Of a DNA stretch of 15,595 nt, positions 1 through 7,133 are shown in pieces. Positions within the stretch are counted from its first letter, which is position 1; each line of letters begins with the position of its first letter. Made by a program: the position numbers and the translations under genes. Under the pieces are notes generated by a model. It ran no database searches. It had not been told where the DNA came from and saw only the letters and a program-made list of their open reading frames with translations. Source of the stretch: an uncultured Clostridia bacterium (GTDB lineage Bacteria > Bacillota > Clostridia > Christensenellales > Aristaeellaceae); NCBI GenBank assembly GCA_946615495.1, contig CAMOHY010000021.1, forward strand, positions 1 to 15,595, in the 5' to 3' direction.

Positions 1-9
1 GTGGCGCGT

Positions 10-40
10 GTCGGCGGCTCCCGAAGGGAAAGACGCCGAC
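10..40. repeat. Inverted repeat upstream of the first promoter
   Basis: GTCGGCG at 10-16 pairs exactly with CGCCGAC at 34-40, and inside it TCCC at 19-22 can pair with GGGA at 26-29. The structure ends nine bases before the candidate -10 box and so covers the -35 region. There is no T-run after it, so it is not a normal intrinsic terminator. It could be a regulator-binding palindrome or the end of an upstream coding region: one forward frame is open from the window edge to a TAA at 51-53. I cannot decide between these. Confidence 0.4.
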
Positions 41-45
41 CATCA

Positions 46-54
46 TGGTATAAT
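46..54 (+). promoter_or_regulatory. Candidate extended -10 promoter for the ABC/galT unit
   Basis: A perfect TATAAT at 49-54 is preceded by TGG at 46-48, which gives the TGn extended -10 form recognised by the housekeeping sigma factor. No good -35 hexamer is found 16-18 bases upstream, where the sequence is GC-rich and part of an inverted repeat; extended -10 promoters can work without one. Transcription would start near 61, leaving a leader of about 55 bases before the ATPase start at 116. Confidence 0.45.
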
Positions 55-115
55 ATTGCTTAGGCAGGCGAAGTGCGCTTGTGGCCGCACAGGACAAAAA
101 GGAGGGGAGAGGCTC

Positions 116-1552
116 ATGGAAAGGTATGCGTTGGAGGTCAGCATGGACAAGGCGTCCCTGCGCGTGAAAAAGGGAGAAATCCACGCCGCGCTGGCGGAAA
201 AACAGCTGATCCATGGCCTGGCCCGGCTGTTGGGCGGCCTTGCCCCGAAGCAGCGCTACGATGTTTTGATCGAGGGAGAAAGCATGGCCCTTTCTTCGCC
301 GCGATCAGCCCTGGATATGGGAATTGCCGTAATTTTTTGCCATTCCGGGATGGCGGAGGATATGACGGTGCTGGACCAGCTTCGTTTGCTCCCCGGCATG
401 CCGCGGCAGAAAAAGAAGGCCCGGCAGGCCATAGAGGAAGCGGCCCGCGGCGCGGGACTGCCGGTGGACCTGGACGCGCGGGGAGCGGATTTGACCGTAG
501 GGGAACGGTACTTGGCGCAGCTGCTTCGGGCGCTGCTGCAAAATAAGGAATTTTTGATTTTAGAGGAGCCGGACTGGGCGCTGACGCCCCTGGAAATGGA
601 AAACCTGCTGCCCCTGCTGCGGCGGAATCAGCAGGAAGGAAAAAGCGTGCTGCTGCTTACGTCGCGTCCGGAAACGGCCCGCCTGGCCGACGCCTGCACA
701 GAATTGACGCCCAAGGAACAATTGCTTTTCATGCCGCCGGCGGACCCAAAGGAAATGGCCGTGGGCAGCGTGACGCTGGAGGCCAGGGACTTAACGTATA
801 CGGAGGAACGCCGGGGCCGTCGGGTGCTGCGGGGCGCGTCGCTGGAAGCGCGGGCCGGAGAAATCACGGCGGTGGTGGGCGTGCCAGGCAGCGGGCAGGA
901 GGAATTGGCCGCCGCCCTGGCGGGCATGCTGCCGCTGGCGCGGGGCCGGGTGCGCCTGAAAGGCAAGGAGATCACCTCCGCCTCCGTGCGGGACCGGCTG
1001 CGGCTGGGCCTGGGGTTCGCGCCGGGGCCCAAGATGAACTATGGCTTTTCCTCCCTCAGCCGGGCGGCGGAAAATGTGTGCCTGCGCTTCCTTCGGGACG
1101 CGGCCTACCGGGAAAGCGGATTTTTGAAGCACGGCGAAATGCGCCGCTTCGCGGACGATATGCTGGACAGCATGAACGCCTACCCCGCAAACGGCGCCGC
1201 CGCCCCGGCGGACAGCCTGACGGCGGAGGAAAAGCAGCGCTGCGTGCTGGCGCGGGAAATGGAGCGCAATCCGGACGCGCTGATTGCGCTGGACCCCACC
1301 CTGGGCCTGAGCAAAGAGGCGGCGCGGGATATTTGGGACCGGCTCATTGCCTTCCGCAACACCCGCCGGGCCGTGCTGCTCATTACGGAGGATATCCGGG
1401 AGGCATTGGCGCTGGGCGGCCGCATATTGGTGCTGTGCCGGGGCGAGATCGTGGGCGAATTTGAGGCCGGGCTCATTCATGAACGGGAATTGAGCCTGTA
1501 CATGACGGGGGAGAGGCGGCAAGGCCGGGAGGAGCAGTTCGATGAGGAATAA
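116..1552 (+). CDS. Degenerate double-ATPase subunit of a sugar/nucleoside ABC transporter
   Basis: This 478-residue protein has the two-NBD layout of the RbsA/MglA/YufO family, which powers import of sugars or nucleosides. The ATG at 116 is chosen over an in-frame GTG at 8 because AAAAGGAGGGGAG lies just upstream. The family frame is clear (KGEIHA at 19-24, LTVGE at 126-130, GVPGSGQEEL at 255-264), but the catalytic residues are not. The first Walker A loop, normally GENGAGKST, is AEKQLIHGL at 27-35. The Q-loop Gln is Cys75, the first Walker B Asp is Glu150, and the switch His is Ser183. In the second half, signature LSGGN is LTAEE (368-372) and Walker B reads LIALDPT (389-395). A Lys-free second Walker A is normal for this family; loss of the first is not. 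The gene overlaps the next by 11 bases. The family call is safe; ATPase activity is doubtful. Confidence 0.87.
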   Translation: MERYALEVSMDKASLRVKKGEIHAALAEKQLIHGLARLLGGLAPKQRYDVLIEGESMALSSPRSALDMGIAVIFCHSGMAEDMTVLDQLRLLPGMPRQKKKARQAIEEAARGAGLPVDLDARGADLTVGERYLAQLLRALLQNKEFLILEEPDWALTPLEMENLLPLLRRNQQEGKSVLLLTSRPETARLADACTELTPKEQLLFMPPADPKEMAVGSVTLEARDLTYTEERRGRRVLRGASLEARAGEITAVVGVPGSGQEELAAALAGMLPLARGRVRLKGKEITSASVRDRLRLGLGFAPGPKMNYGFSSLSRAAENVCLRFLRDAAYRESGFLKHGEMRRFADDMLDSMNAYPANGAAAPADSLTAEEKQRCVLAREMERNPDALIALDPTLGLSKEAARDIWDRLIAFRNTRRAVLLITEDIREALALGGRILVLCRGEIVGEFEAGLIHERELSLYMTGERRQGREEQFDEE

Positions 1553-2543
1553 AGGGATCAGGATGCTTCTTCGGCTGTTTTGCTGCCTGGCTGCGGGATT
1601 GCTTTTGCTTTTCCTGGTGCTGCTGGCGGTTTTGCTGTTCCAGGGGAAGGGATTTTCCCAGGCCTGGGACCTGGCGTTTTCAGAAGGGCTGCTGCCGCTG
1701 CTGACGGCGGGCAGCCGGGACGGCGTATACCTGGAAGCGTGCCGGGCCGTGCCCGCGGCGCTGCTTTCCCTGGCCGCGGCCCTGGCCTGGCAGGCGGGGC
1801 TTTACAATCTGGGCCTGGCGGGGCAATACGCCCTGGGCGCAGGCGCGGCGGTGCTGTGCCTAAATAACGGCCTTCCCTGGCCGGTGGCGCTGGCTTTTTC
1901 CGCATTGCTCGGCTGCCTTGGCGGCGCGTTGCCGGGATGGATGAAAGCCCGGCTTCGGGTGCATGAGGCGCTGTCCACCGCGCTCATTTCCTGGCTGGGC
2001 CTTTACGCCGCGCAGGCCATGGCCCAGGGCGCGGCCTTGCAGGAAAACGTCTGGCCGGACCTTTCCCTTGCGTGCTTGGAAATCGGGGGCGCGCTCGCCG
2101 TGCTTGCGTGTTTATATGTTGCCCTTACCGGGTCCGGGTTTGAAATGCGCATTTTAGGCAATTCTGAGGCTGTGGCCCGTTACGCGGGCATCCAGACGGA
2201 AAAAACGGCGGCGCTTGCCCTGAGCCTGTCCGGCCTTTTGTGCGGCGCGGCGGGCGGACTGCACATTCTGCAGGGCGGCTTAGCGGCGCTTCCGGGGCTG
2301 GAGGCGGCCTTTACGGGCCTTGGCCTGCAAGGGCTGGCGGCCGCCATGCTGGGCGGCGGGCAAATGGAAATGTCGCTGCTTTGGGGCCTGCTTATTTCCC
2401 ATGTGAGCCAGGGCGCGCAAACGCTGAGCGCGGCCCTTTTCCCGCCGGAAACGGGAGAAGCGGCATTGGCGCTGGTCCTGTATTTGGCCGCGCTCCCGCT
2501 GCTGCCCATTTTCCGGCGCAGGAAAGGAGAGGAGGAAAAATGA
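1542..2543 (+). CDS. ABC transporter permease, YufP/BMP-linked sugar-nucleoside type
   Basis: This is a 333-residue, very hydrophobic inner-membrane protein of the BPD_transp_2 permease group that forms the channel of simple-sugar and nucleoside importers. It has an N-terminal membrane helix at about residues 8-32 and then roughly eight more. The family pattern GLYNLGLAGQ lies near residue 86. A cytoplasmic coupling segment with the typical order G-x-x-x-R-x-x-x-x-N-x-E-A-x-x-Y-A-G-I is near residue 200. GGGAGGAG at 1527-1534 sits seven bases before the ATG inside the end of the ATPase gene, and the gene's own stop overlaps the next start (ATGA). Such overlaps indicate translational coupling of the three transporter genes. 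The substrate cannot be named from sequence; nucleosides or a sugar are the family's usual cargo. Confidence 0.85.
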   Translation: MRNKGIRMLLRLFCCLAAGLLLLFLVLLAVLLFQGKGFSQAWDLAFSEGLLPLLTAGSRDGVYLEACRAVPAALLSLAAALAWQAGLYNLGLAGQYALGAGAAVLCLNNGLPWPVALAFSALLGCLGGALPGWMKARLRVHEALSTALISWLGLYAAQAMAQGAALQENVWPDLSLACLEIGGALAVLACLYVALTGSGFEMRILGNSEAVARYAGIQTEKTAALALSLSGLLCGAAGGLHILQGGLAALPGLEAAFTGLGLQGLAAAMLGGGQMEMSLLWGLLISHVSQGAQTLSAALFPPETGEAALALVLYLAALPLLPIFRRRKGEEEK

Positions 2544-3409
2544 CCTTTGCTACGTCTGCCTTTCTCACGGTTTCCGCGCTGGCGCTGGGCGGCCTGGGCG
2601 CGCTGTTTGCCGGGCAGTGCGGCATGCTGGCCTTTGCCCTGGAGGGCGTTATGCTGCTGGGCGGCCTGGCGGGCACGCTTTTTTCCCATGGTCCCCTTTG
2701 GCTGTGCTTGCTCATAGCCGGCGGCGTGGGGGCGGCCTATGCGCTGCTAATTTTCCTGCCCGCCCGGTTCAAGGGCGACGGCGTGTTTTCAGGCGCTGCC
2801 CTGGGCGGCCTGGCCACGGCCCTGGCTATGCTGGCGGCCCGGTGGCTGGGCGGCGTGAGCTATAGCCGCAGGGCGTTTCAACTGCTGGTAAACGGCGAAA
2901 ACGTGACGGTGTTTTTGCCGCTCAGCCTGTGCGCGCTTTTGCTTGCCTGGCTGCTTTTGTACCATACAAGGCTGGGGGCGGGCCTTCGCCTGTGCGGCCA
3001 GGATTTGGAGTATGCCCGGCGGCAGGGCGTCCGGGCGCGGGGCATGCAGTGCTTGGGCGCTGTGATTTTCGGCTTTCTGGGCGGCCTGGGCGGCTTGGCG
3101 GCGCTTATTGCGCTGGGCGCGGGCTGGCAGCTGAAATGGGGCGTGGGCGGCATGGGGCTGCTTTGCCTGGCGGCCGCGAAAACGGGCAAATGGAAGCCCC
3201 TTCCCCTTGCCTTGGCCGCGGCGCTGCTGGGGCTTTTCCGCGCCGGAGCGGAAGAATTGCTTCGTCTGGGCTTCGGCGTGCCGGACGGCGCGCTGCGGCT
3301 GGCCCCTTTTCTGCTGGCGCTGCTTCTGCTGGCCCTGCAAAGGGGACGCGACCGGGCGCCGCTGGAGGCCTTCCGGGCTGAAAACGCGCATCCGGCCAGG
3401 ATGCGGTAA
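2540..3409 (+). CDS. ABC transporter permease, YufQ/BMP-linked sugar-nucleoside type
   Basis: This 289-residue polytopic membrane protein is the second permease of the heterodimer. The ATG at 2540 is in the ATGA overlap with the previous gene and follows AAAGGAGAGGAGG; a longer open frame starting at 2240 lies wholly inside the upstream gene and is discarded. The N-terminal region has the YufQ-like order of a G-M-L-A-F stretch followed by ALEGVMLLGG at about residues 36-45. A coupling loop follows (R-L-G-x-G-L-R-L-C-G-x-D, then A-R-R-Q-G-V), then a glycine-rich helix. The coupling loops in both permeases look intact, in contrast to the degraded ATPase. The next gene starts 12 bases after the stop and is probably on the same transcript. 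Confidence 0.83.
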   Translation: MTFATSAFLTVSALALGGLGALFAGQCGMLAFALEGVMLLGGLAGTLFSHGPLWLCLLIAGGVGAAYALLIFLPARFKGDGVFSGAALGGLATALAMLAARWLGGVSYSRRAFQLLVNGENVTVFLPLSLCALLLAWLLLYHTRLGAGLRLCGQDLEYARRQGVRARGMQCLGAVIFGFLGGLGGLAALIALGAGWQLKWGVGGMGLLCLAAAKTGKWKPLPLALAAALLGLFRAGAEELLRLGFGVPDGALRLAPFLLALLLLALQRGRDRAPLEAFRAENAHPARMR

Positions 3410-3421
3410 AGGAGATTTAAA

Positions 3422-4324
3422 ATGAAAAAACGATTGCTGACCGGGCTGCTGGCCGCCGCCCTGCTTTTGCAGACCAGCTATGCCAGCGCCGAATCCCATC
3501 CCTTGGTGTACCGGGTGCGGGACGGGGAAGGCCGCCAAATTTACCTGCTGGGCACCATTCATGTGGGCAATGCGGACATGTACCCGCTGGGGGAGGCGGT
3601 GGAGGAAGCGTACCGGGAATCGGATACGCTGGCGGTGGAATTGGACCTGTACGCCTACAACGGCAACATTTTCTCCTCCCTCAAGTACGCTTTCGCCCTC
3701 ATGTACGGCATCGGGGACGACGCGGAAAAGCACCTTTCCCCGGAAACCTACGCCCTGGGCGTGGAAAAGCTGGGCCTGCCGGAAATGGCGCTCAAGCGCA
3801 TGCGGCCCGCCATGTGGTATTCTCTGGCGGAAAACTACATGATCGCCTCCGTAGGCCTGGAAGCTATGCAGGGCGTGGATTACAGCCTGCTCAAGCGCGC
3901 GCACCAGGACGGGAAAACCATTTGCGAGCTGGAGGGGCTGGATGAGCAAATGGCCGCCATGCTGGCCATTCCGGAAGAAGTGATTGATTATGAGATTCAG
4001 GCCATGCTCACCTATCCGGAGGAATCGGGCCAGGGGCTTTTGAACCTGTTCGAGGCCTGGCGGCATGGGGACGAAGCGGCCCTGTGCTCCCTGCTCGACG
4101 CCCAGGGCGGGGAAGATGCGGAGGAATTGGAGGAGGCCTACGCGGATTACAACGACGTGCTGATCCTGAGCCGGAACGACGGCTTCGAGCGGCAGGCCAA
4201 GGAATACTTGGAAAAGGGCGAAAAGGCGCTGATCGCCATCGGCGCGTTTCACATAATCGGCCCGGACGGTCTGGCCCAGCGGCTCGCGCGCGCTGGATAT
4301 ATTGTAGAAAGAGTGGGGGAGTGA
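3422..4324 (+). CDS. Secreted TraB/GumN-family protein
   Basis: This 300-residue protein has a signal peptide: a Lys/Arg start, a hydrophobic core at 5-17 and a likely cut after ASA at 21-23. The mature part carries the two GxxH motifs of the TraB/GumN (Tiki-related) fold, GTIH at 44-47 and GAFH at 274-277. It also has a conserved Glu in AVELDL (Glu73) and an Arg-Asn pair in LSRND in the last third. Animal Tiki relatives are metal-dependent proteases that use these His and Glu residues; bacterial members are mostly uncharacterised, so peptidase activity outside the membrane is an inference. AAAGGAG precedes the ATG. It lies 12 bases after the permease gene and four bases before galT. Family assignment is firm; its role in this operon is unknown. 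Confidence 0.85.
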   Translation: MKKRLLTGLLAAALLLQTSYASAESHPLVYRVRDGEGRQIYLLGTIHVGNADMYPLGEAVEEAYRESDTLAVELDLYAYNGNIFSSLKYAFALMYGIGDDAEKHLSPETYALGVEKLGLPEMALKRMRPAMWYSLAENYMIASVGLEAMQGVDYSLLKRAHQDGKTICELEGLDEQMAAMLAIPEEVIDYEIQAMLTYPEESGQGLLNLFEAWRHGDEAALCSLLDAQGGEDAEELEEAYADYNDVLILSRNDGFERQAKEYLEKGEKALIAIGAFHIIGPDGLAQRLARAGYIVERVGE

Positions 4325-4328
4325 ACGT

Positions 4329-5792
4329 ATGCTGCTTGATCGATTGCTGAATCTGCTGGAAGAAAAAAAGCTCATCATGCCTGAGGACCGGGCGTATACC
4401 CAGAATTTGCTGCTGGACGCGCTGAAAATGGACGCGCCCGCGCCCGGCGAACTGCAGGGCGGGGATATTCCGGACTGTCTGTCTGAATTGGCGGATTTTG
4501 CCGCCGGTCAAGGCGTTATTCAGGACACCGCCGATGAAAAGGACCGGTTCATCGCCCGCCTGGCGGGCGCCTTTACGCCCCATCCCGCTCAGGTGAGAAA
4601 GACCTTTTACGATTCCATGGCCCAGCGCGGGCCGGAGGCGGCGGCAAATTGGTTCTATCAGCTGTGCCGGGATATCGATTACATCCGGGTCAAGCGCATT
4701 GCGCAAAATATCCGCTACAGCGCGCCTTCGCCCTGCGGAGAGCTGGAGATCACCATCAATCTGTCCAAGCCGGAAAAGGACCCGCGGGATATCGCCGCGG
4801 CACGCAGCGCCCCCAAATCAGGGTATCCGCTGTGCATGCTGTGCAAGGAAAACCCCGGCTACGCGGGCCGGGCGGGCTTTCCCAGCCGGAGCAATCACCG
4901 CATCATCCCGCTGAACCTGGCGGGGGAGGAATGGTATCTGCAATATTCGCCCTATCTGTATTTTGAGGAGCACTGCATCGTGCTGGACGGCGTGCATGAG
5001 CCCATGAAGCTGACGCGGAAGAGCTTTGACAGGCTGTTTGAATTTGTGGATAAATTCCCCTTCTATTTTATCGGCGCCAACGCCGATTTGCCCATCGTGG
5101 GCGGCTCCATTCTCACCCATGACCATTACCAGGGCGGGCGGCACCTGTTCCCCATGGACAAAGCCCCCGTCAAGTGGACCTTTAACGGCCCCGCCAACGC
5201 CGGGGTGGTGGATTGGCCCATGACCTGCCTGCGCTTTATCAGCCCGGACGCGGAGGAATTGAAATCCATCGCCGTGCGGGTGCTGGAGGCGTGGCGGCGC
5301 TACAGCGATCCCGCCTGCGGCATTTTGGCGCAGACCGACGCGCCGCACAACACCGTGACGCCCACCGTGCGCAAGCTGCCGGACGGGCAGTATCAAATGC
5401 ACCTGGTGCTGCGCAACAACCGCACCAGCCAGGAGCATCCCTTGGGCATTTTCCATCCCCACGCCCCGCTGCACCACATCAAGAAAGAAAACATCGGCCT
5501 GATCGAAGTGATGGGCCTGTTTATCCTGCCCGGACGGCTCAAGACCGAATTGATCGCCCTGGAGCCTTACCTCATGGGCACGGGGGATATTCCCGCGGGC
5601 AGCAGCCACGAAGCGTGGGTTAAGGAAATTGCCCAAAAGAAGGGCCGCGCGATGACGAAGGAGCAGGCGGAGGAAGCGCTCCACGCCGCCGTGGCGGACA
5701 CCTGCTATCAGGTGCTGTGCGATTCCGGCGTGTACAAGCAGGATGAAGCGGGTCAAAAGGGCCTCAAGCGCTTCCTGGACACCGTGTTTTAA
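4329..5792 (+). CDS. galT: Galactose-1-phosphate uridylyltransferase, class II
   Basis: GalT exchanges UMP between UDP-glucose and galactose-1-phosphate, giving UDP-galactose and glucose-1-phosphate in the cytoplasmic Leloir pathway. The 487-residue length matches the class II enzymes of Gram-positive bacteria rather than the shorter E. coli type. HDHYQGGRH at residues 264-272 is the expected His-rich motif, with the His of the HxH core probably the uridylylated nucleophile. A CMLC pair lies at 169-172, and the segments around GEEWYLQYSPYLYFEEH (199-215) and the NTVTP and HHIKKENIGLIEVMG stretches are typical of the class. The start lies four bases after the traB-like stop, with a GGGGGAG ribosome site overlapping that gene's end. 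No galK, galE or galactosidase gene is in the window, so any link with the upstream ABC genes as a galactoside system is only suggestive. Confidence 0.93.
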   Translation: MLLDRLLNLLEEKKLIMPEDRAYTQNLLLDALKMDAPAPGELQGGDIPDCLSELADFAAGQGVIQDTADEKDRFIARLAGAFTPHPAQVRKTFYDSMAQRGPEAAANWFYQLCRDIDYIRVKRIAQNIRYSAPSPCGELEITINLSKPEKDPRDIAAARSAPKSGYPLCMLCKENPGYAGRAGFPSRSNHRIIPLNLAGEEWYLQYSPYLYFEEHCIVLDGVHEPMKLTRKSFDRLFEFVDKFPFYFIGANADLPIVGGSILTHDHYQGGRHLFPMDKAPVKWTFNGPANAGVVDWPMTCLRFISPDAEELKSIAVRVLEAWRRYSDPACGILAQTDAPHNTVTPTVRKLPDGQYQMHLVLRNNRTSQEHPLGIFHPHAPLHHIKKENIGLIEVMGLFILPGRLKTELIALEPYLMGTGDIPAGSSHEAWVKEIAQKKGRAMTKEQAEEALHAAVADTCYQVLCDSGVYKQDEAGQKGLKRFLDTVF

Positions 5793-5808
5793 GCCCAGGA
5801 GGAAGAAA

Positions 5809-6495
5809 ATGAAAAGAACCATCCGTCTGTCTGCGGCGGGGCCGCAGCTGGTAAAGGACGCCTTGGGCGGCAAGCTCATGCTGACTTATGTGTTCTTCTG
5901 CGTGGCCCATTATATCCTGCTGGTGGTTTCCAGCGTTTTGCAGGACGCGGGCCTGCTTTGGAGCTTGGCGCTCATTTTGGCCTACGGCTTTGTGGCGGCG
6001 GAGAGCCTGATCCTCTATCAGCGGAAGGAGAGCCGGAATCTTCGCCATCTGGCGGTGTTTTGCCTGCTGGGGGCTATTGCGCTGTTTTTGCTGTGCCTGT
6101 TTTTAACGGCGGTGATTATTTCCCTGAACATGGAATACAACGCCCAAACGGAGGAAATATTGCAGCTGTGGGCGGACGCTGATCTGTCCACCGGAATGCC
6201 GTACATGATCGTTACGGTGGTGTCCATCGGGCTCACGGCGGCGTCGCTTCTGTTTTTGTGGCTCAGCCTGCGCATGAGCGCCGACATGCTGGAAAGAAAG
6301 GGCGCGGCCCGGAATTGGTATTTGCCCGCCGCGGCGCTTACCTTCCTGGGATTTATCCTGTCGCTGAGTATGTTTGTGCTCAAGCCCGACGGCTGGGTGA
6401 GCATGGCGGTCAACGCGGCGCAGCTGGCCAGCACGGCCTGCCTGGGCCTGCTGCTTGCCCAGGCAAGCCGGGAATACCGGGCGAAGCTGGGATAA
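5809..6495 (+). CDS. Six-helix membrane protein, unknown function
   Basis: This 228-residue protein has no motif that I recognise. The ATG at 5809 is chosen because AGGAGG lies five bases upstream; an earlier in-frame ATG at 5743 lies inside galT and has no such site. Six membrane spans are visible at about residues 24-45, 49-70, 80-107, 131-154, 170-191 and 196-218. Short charged loops separate them (QRKESRN after the second, ERKGAARN before the fifth) and the tail is basic. There is no signal peptide and no ATPase or enzyme motif. It is the last gene before the terminator at 6568-6602 and follows galT by 16 bases, so it is probably cotranscribed with it. A transporter accessory or a small sensor are both possible; no function is assigned. 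Confidence 0.75.
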   Translation: MKRTIRLSAAGPQLVKDALGGKLMLTYVFFCVAHYILLVVSSVLQDAGLLWSLALILAYGFVAAESLILYQRKESRNLRHLAVFCLLGAIALFLLCLFLTAVIISLNMEYNAQTEEILQLWADADLSTGMPYMIVTVVSIGLTAASLLFLWLSLRMSADMLERKGAARNWYLPAAALTFLGFILSLSMFVLKPDGWVSMAVNAAQLASTACLGLLLAQASREYRAKLG

Positions 6496-6567
6496 AACAG
6501 CGCGCCGGCAAAGCCGAGGCGCCAAATGAAAGGGCTGTGGCCTTTCCTGGCAGTTTGAGACCGTTTG

Positions 6568-6602
6568 AAGGGCGGGCGTTCGCTCGTCCTTTTTTCTTTT
6601 TT
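6568..6602 (+). terminator. Intrinsic terminator of the ABC/galT unit
   Basis: AAGGGCGGGC at 6568-6577 pairs with GCTCGTCCTT at 6582-6591 as a ten-pair stem with two G-T pairs, closed by a four-base loop. It is followed by a T-run with one C interruption up to 6602. It lies 72 bases after the membrane-protein stop and just before the ECF promoter motif, so it separates the two transcription units. Confidence 0.85.
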
Positions 6603-6610
6603 CTGGGCGG

Positions 6611-6636
6611 CGAACCGTTTGCCGCTGTCCATCGTC
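6611..6636 (+). promoter_or_regulatory. ECF-type promoter, probably autoregulated
   Basis: CGAACC at 6611-6616 and CGTC at 6633-6636 are separated by exactly 16 bases. This matches the layout of Bacillus SigM/SigW-type promoters (TGAAAC, 16 bases, CGTC or CGTA) at four of six -35 positions and all four -10 positions. It stands 25 bases before the sigma-factor start, right after a terminator, so it is placed to be the gene's only nearby promoter. Positive self-control is the usual arrangement for such sigma factors. No sigma-A -10 box was seen in this gap. Confidence 0.7.
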
Positions 6637-6661
6637 TAACAGGGTGAAAGGAGGGAGATGA

Positions 6662-7132
6662 ATGCACAAGGACGCGTTGATCGCCTGCGCCATGGAGCAG
6701 GAACGGACGCTGTACCGGGTGGCGAAAACTCTGCTGCGCGCCGACGCCGACTGCGCCGACGCAGTGCAGGAAACACTGCTCAAAGCGCTTCGCGGGGCCC
6801 CGATGATCCGCAATGAGCAGTATGCCAAAACCTGGCTGACCCGCATTCTGATTAATACCTGCAAGGACATGCTCCGGAAAAACGCCCGTACCCAGACGGT
6901 GGAACTGACGGAATTCCTGCCCGCCCCGGATAACGGGGAGGAAAGGGAGCTGTATGAGGCTTTGCGGGAATTGGACGACGCGCTGCGGCTGCCTTTGGTG
7001 CTGCATTACCTGGAAGGGTTTACGGTAAAGGATATCGCCCGCATGCTGCGCGTGCCGGAGGGCACTGTGAAGCGCAGGCTGTGGACGGCGCGAAAGGAAC
7101 TGCGGACACTTCTTTCGGAGGAGGCCAGCTGA
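6662..7132 (+). CDS. RNA polymerase ECF sigma factor
   Basis: This 156-residue sigma-70 family protein contains only regions 2 and 4, as ECF sigma factors do. Region 2 spans about residues 8-73: DADCADAVQETLLKAL is region 2.2, and AKTWLTRILINTCKDMLRK is 2.3-2.4, which melts and reads the -10 box. A short linker follows. Region 4 covers about 98-152, with the helix-turn-helix in FTVKDIARMLRVPEGTVKRRL (120-140) for -35 recognition. AAAGGAGGGAG lies just before the ATG. Another ATG four bases upstream is out of frame. The gene is one base short of touching the next, which encodes its likely membrane partner. The promoter motif at 6611-6636 suggests that the protein drives its own transcription; the regulon is unknown. 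Confidence 0.93.
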   Translation: MHKDALIACAMEQERTLYRVAKTLLRADADCADAVQETLLKALRGAPMIRNEQYAKTWLTRILINTCKDMLRKNARTQTVELTEFLPAPDNGEERELYEALRELDDALRLPLVLHYLEGFTVKDIARMLRVPEGTVKRRLWTARKELRTLLSEEAS

Positions 7133-7133
7133 A

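Noticed and set aside
8..115. N-terminal extension of the ABC ATPase from a GTG at 8
   Set aside because: It overlaps the candidate promoter and has no ribosome site, whereas ATG 116 has a strong one and begins at the usual family N-terminus.
2789..4378. 529-residue open frame on the minus strand
   Set aside because: It is antisense to the second permease and the TraB-like gene. Its composition (rich in Gln, His, Arg and Pro) is typical of a GC-rich shadow frame and shows no domain.
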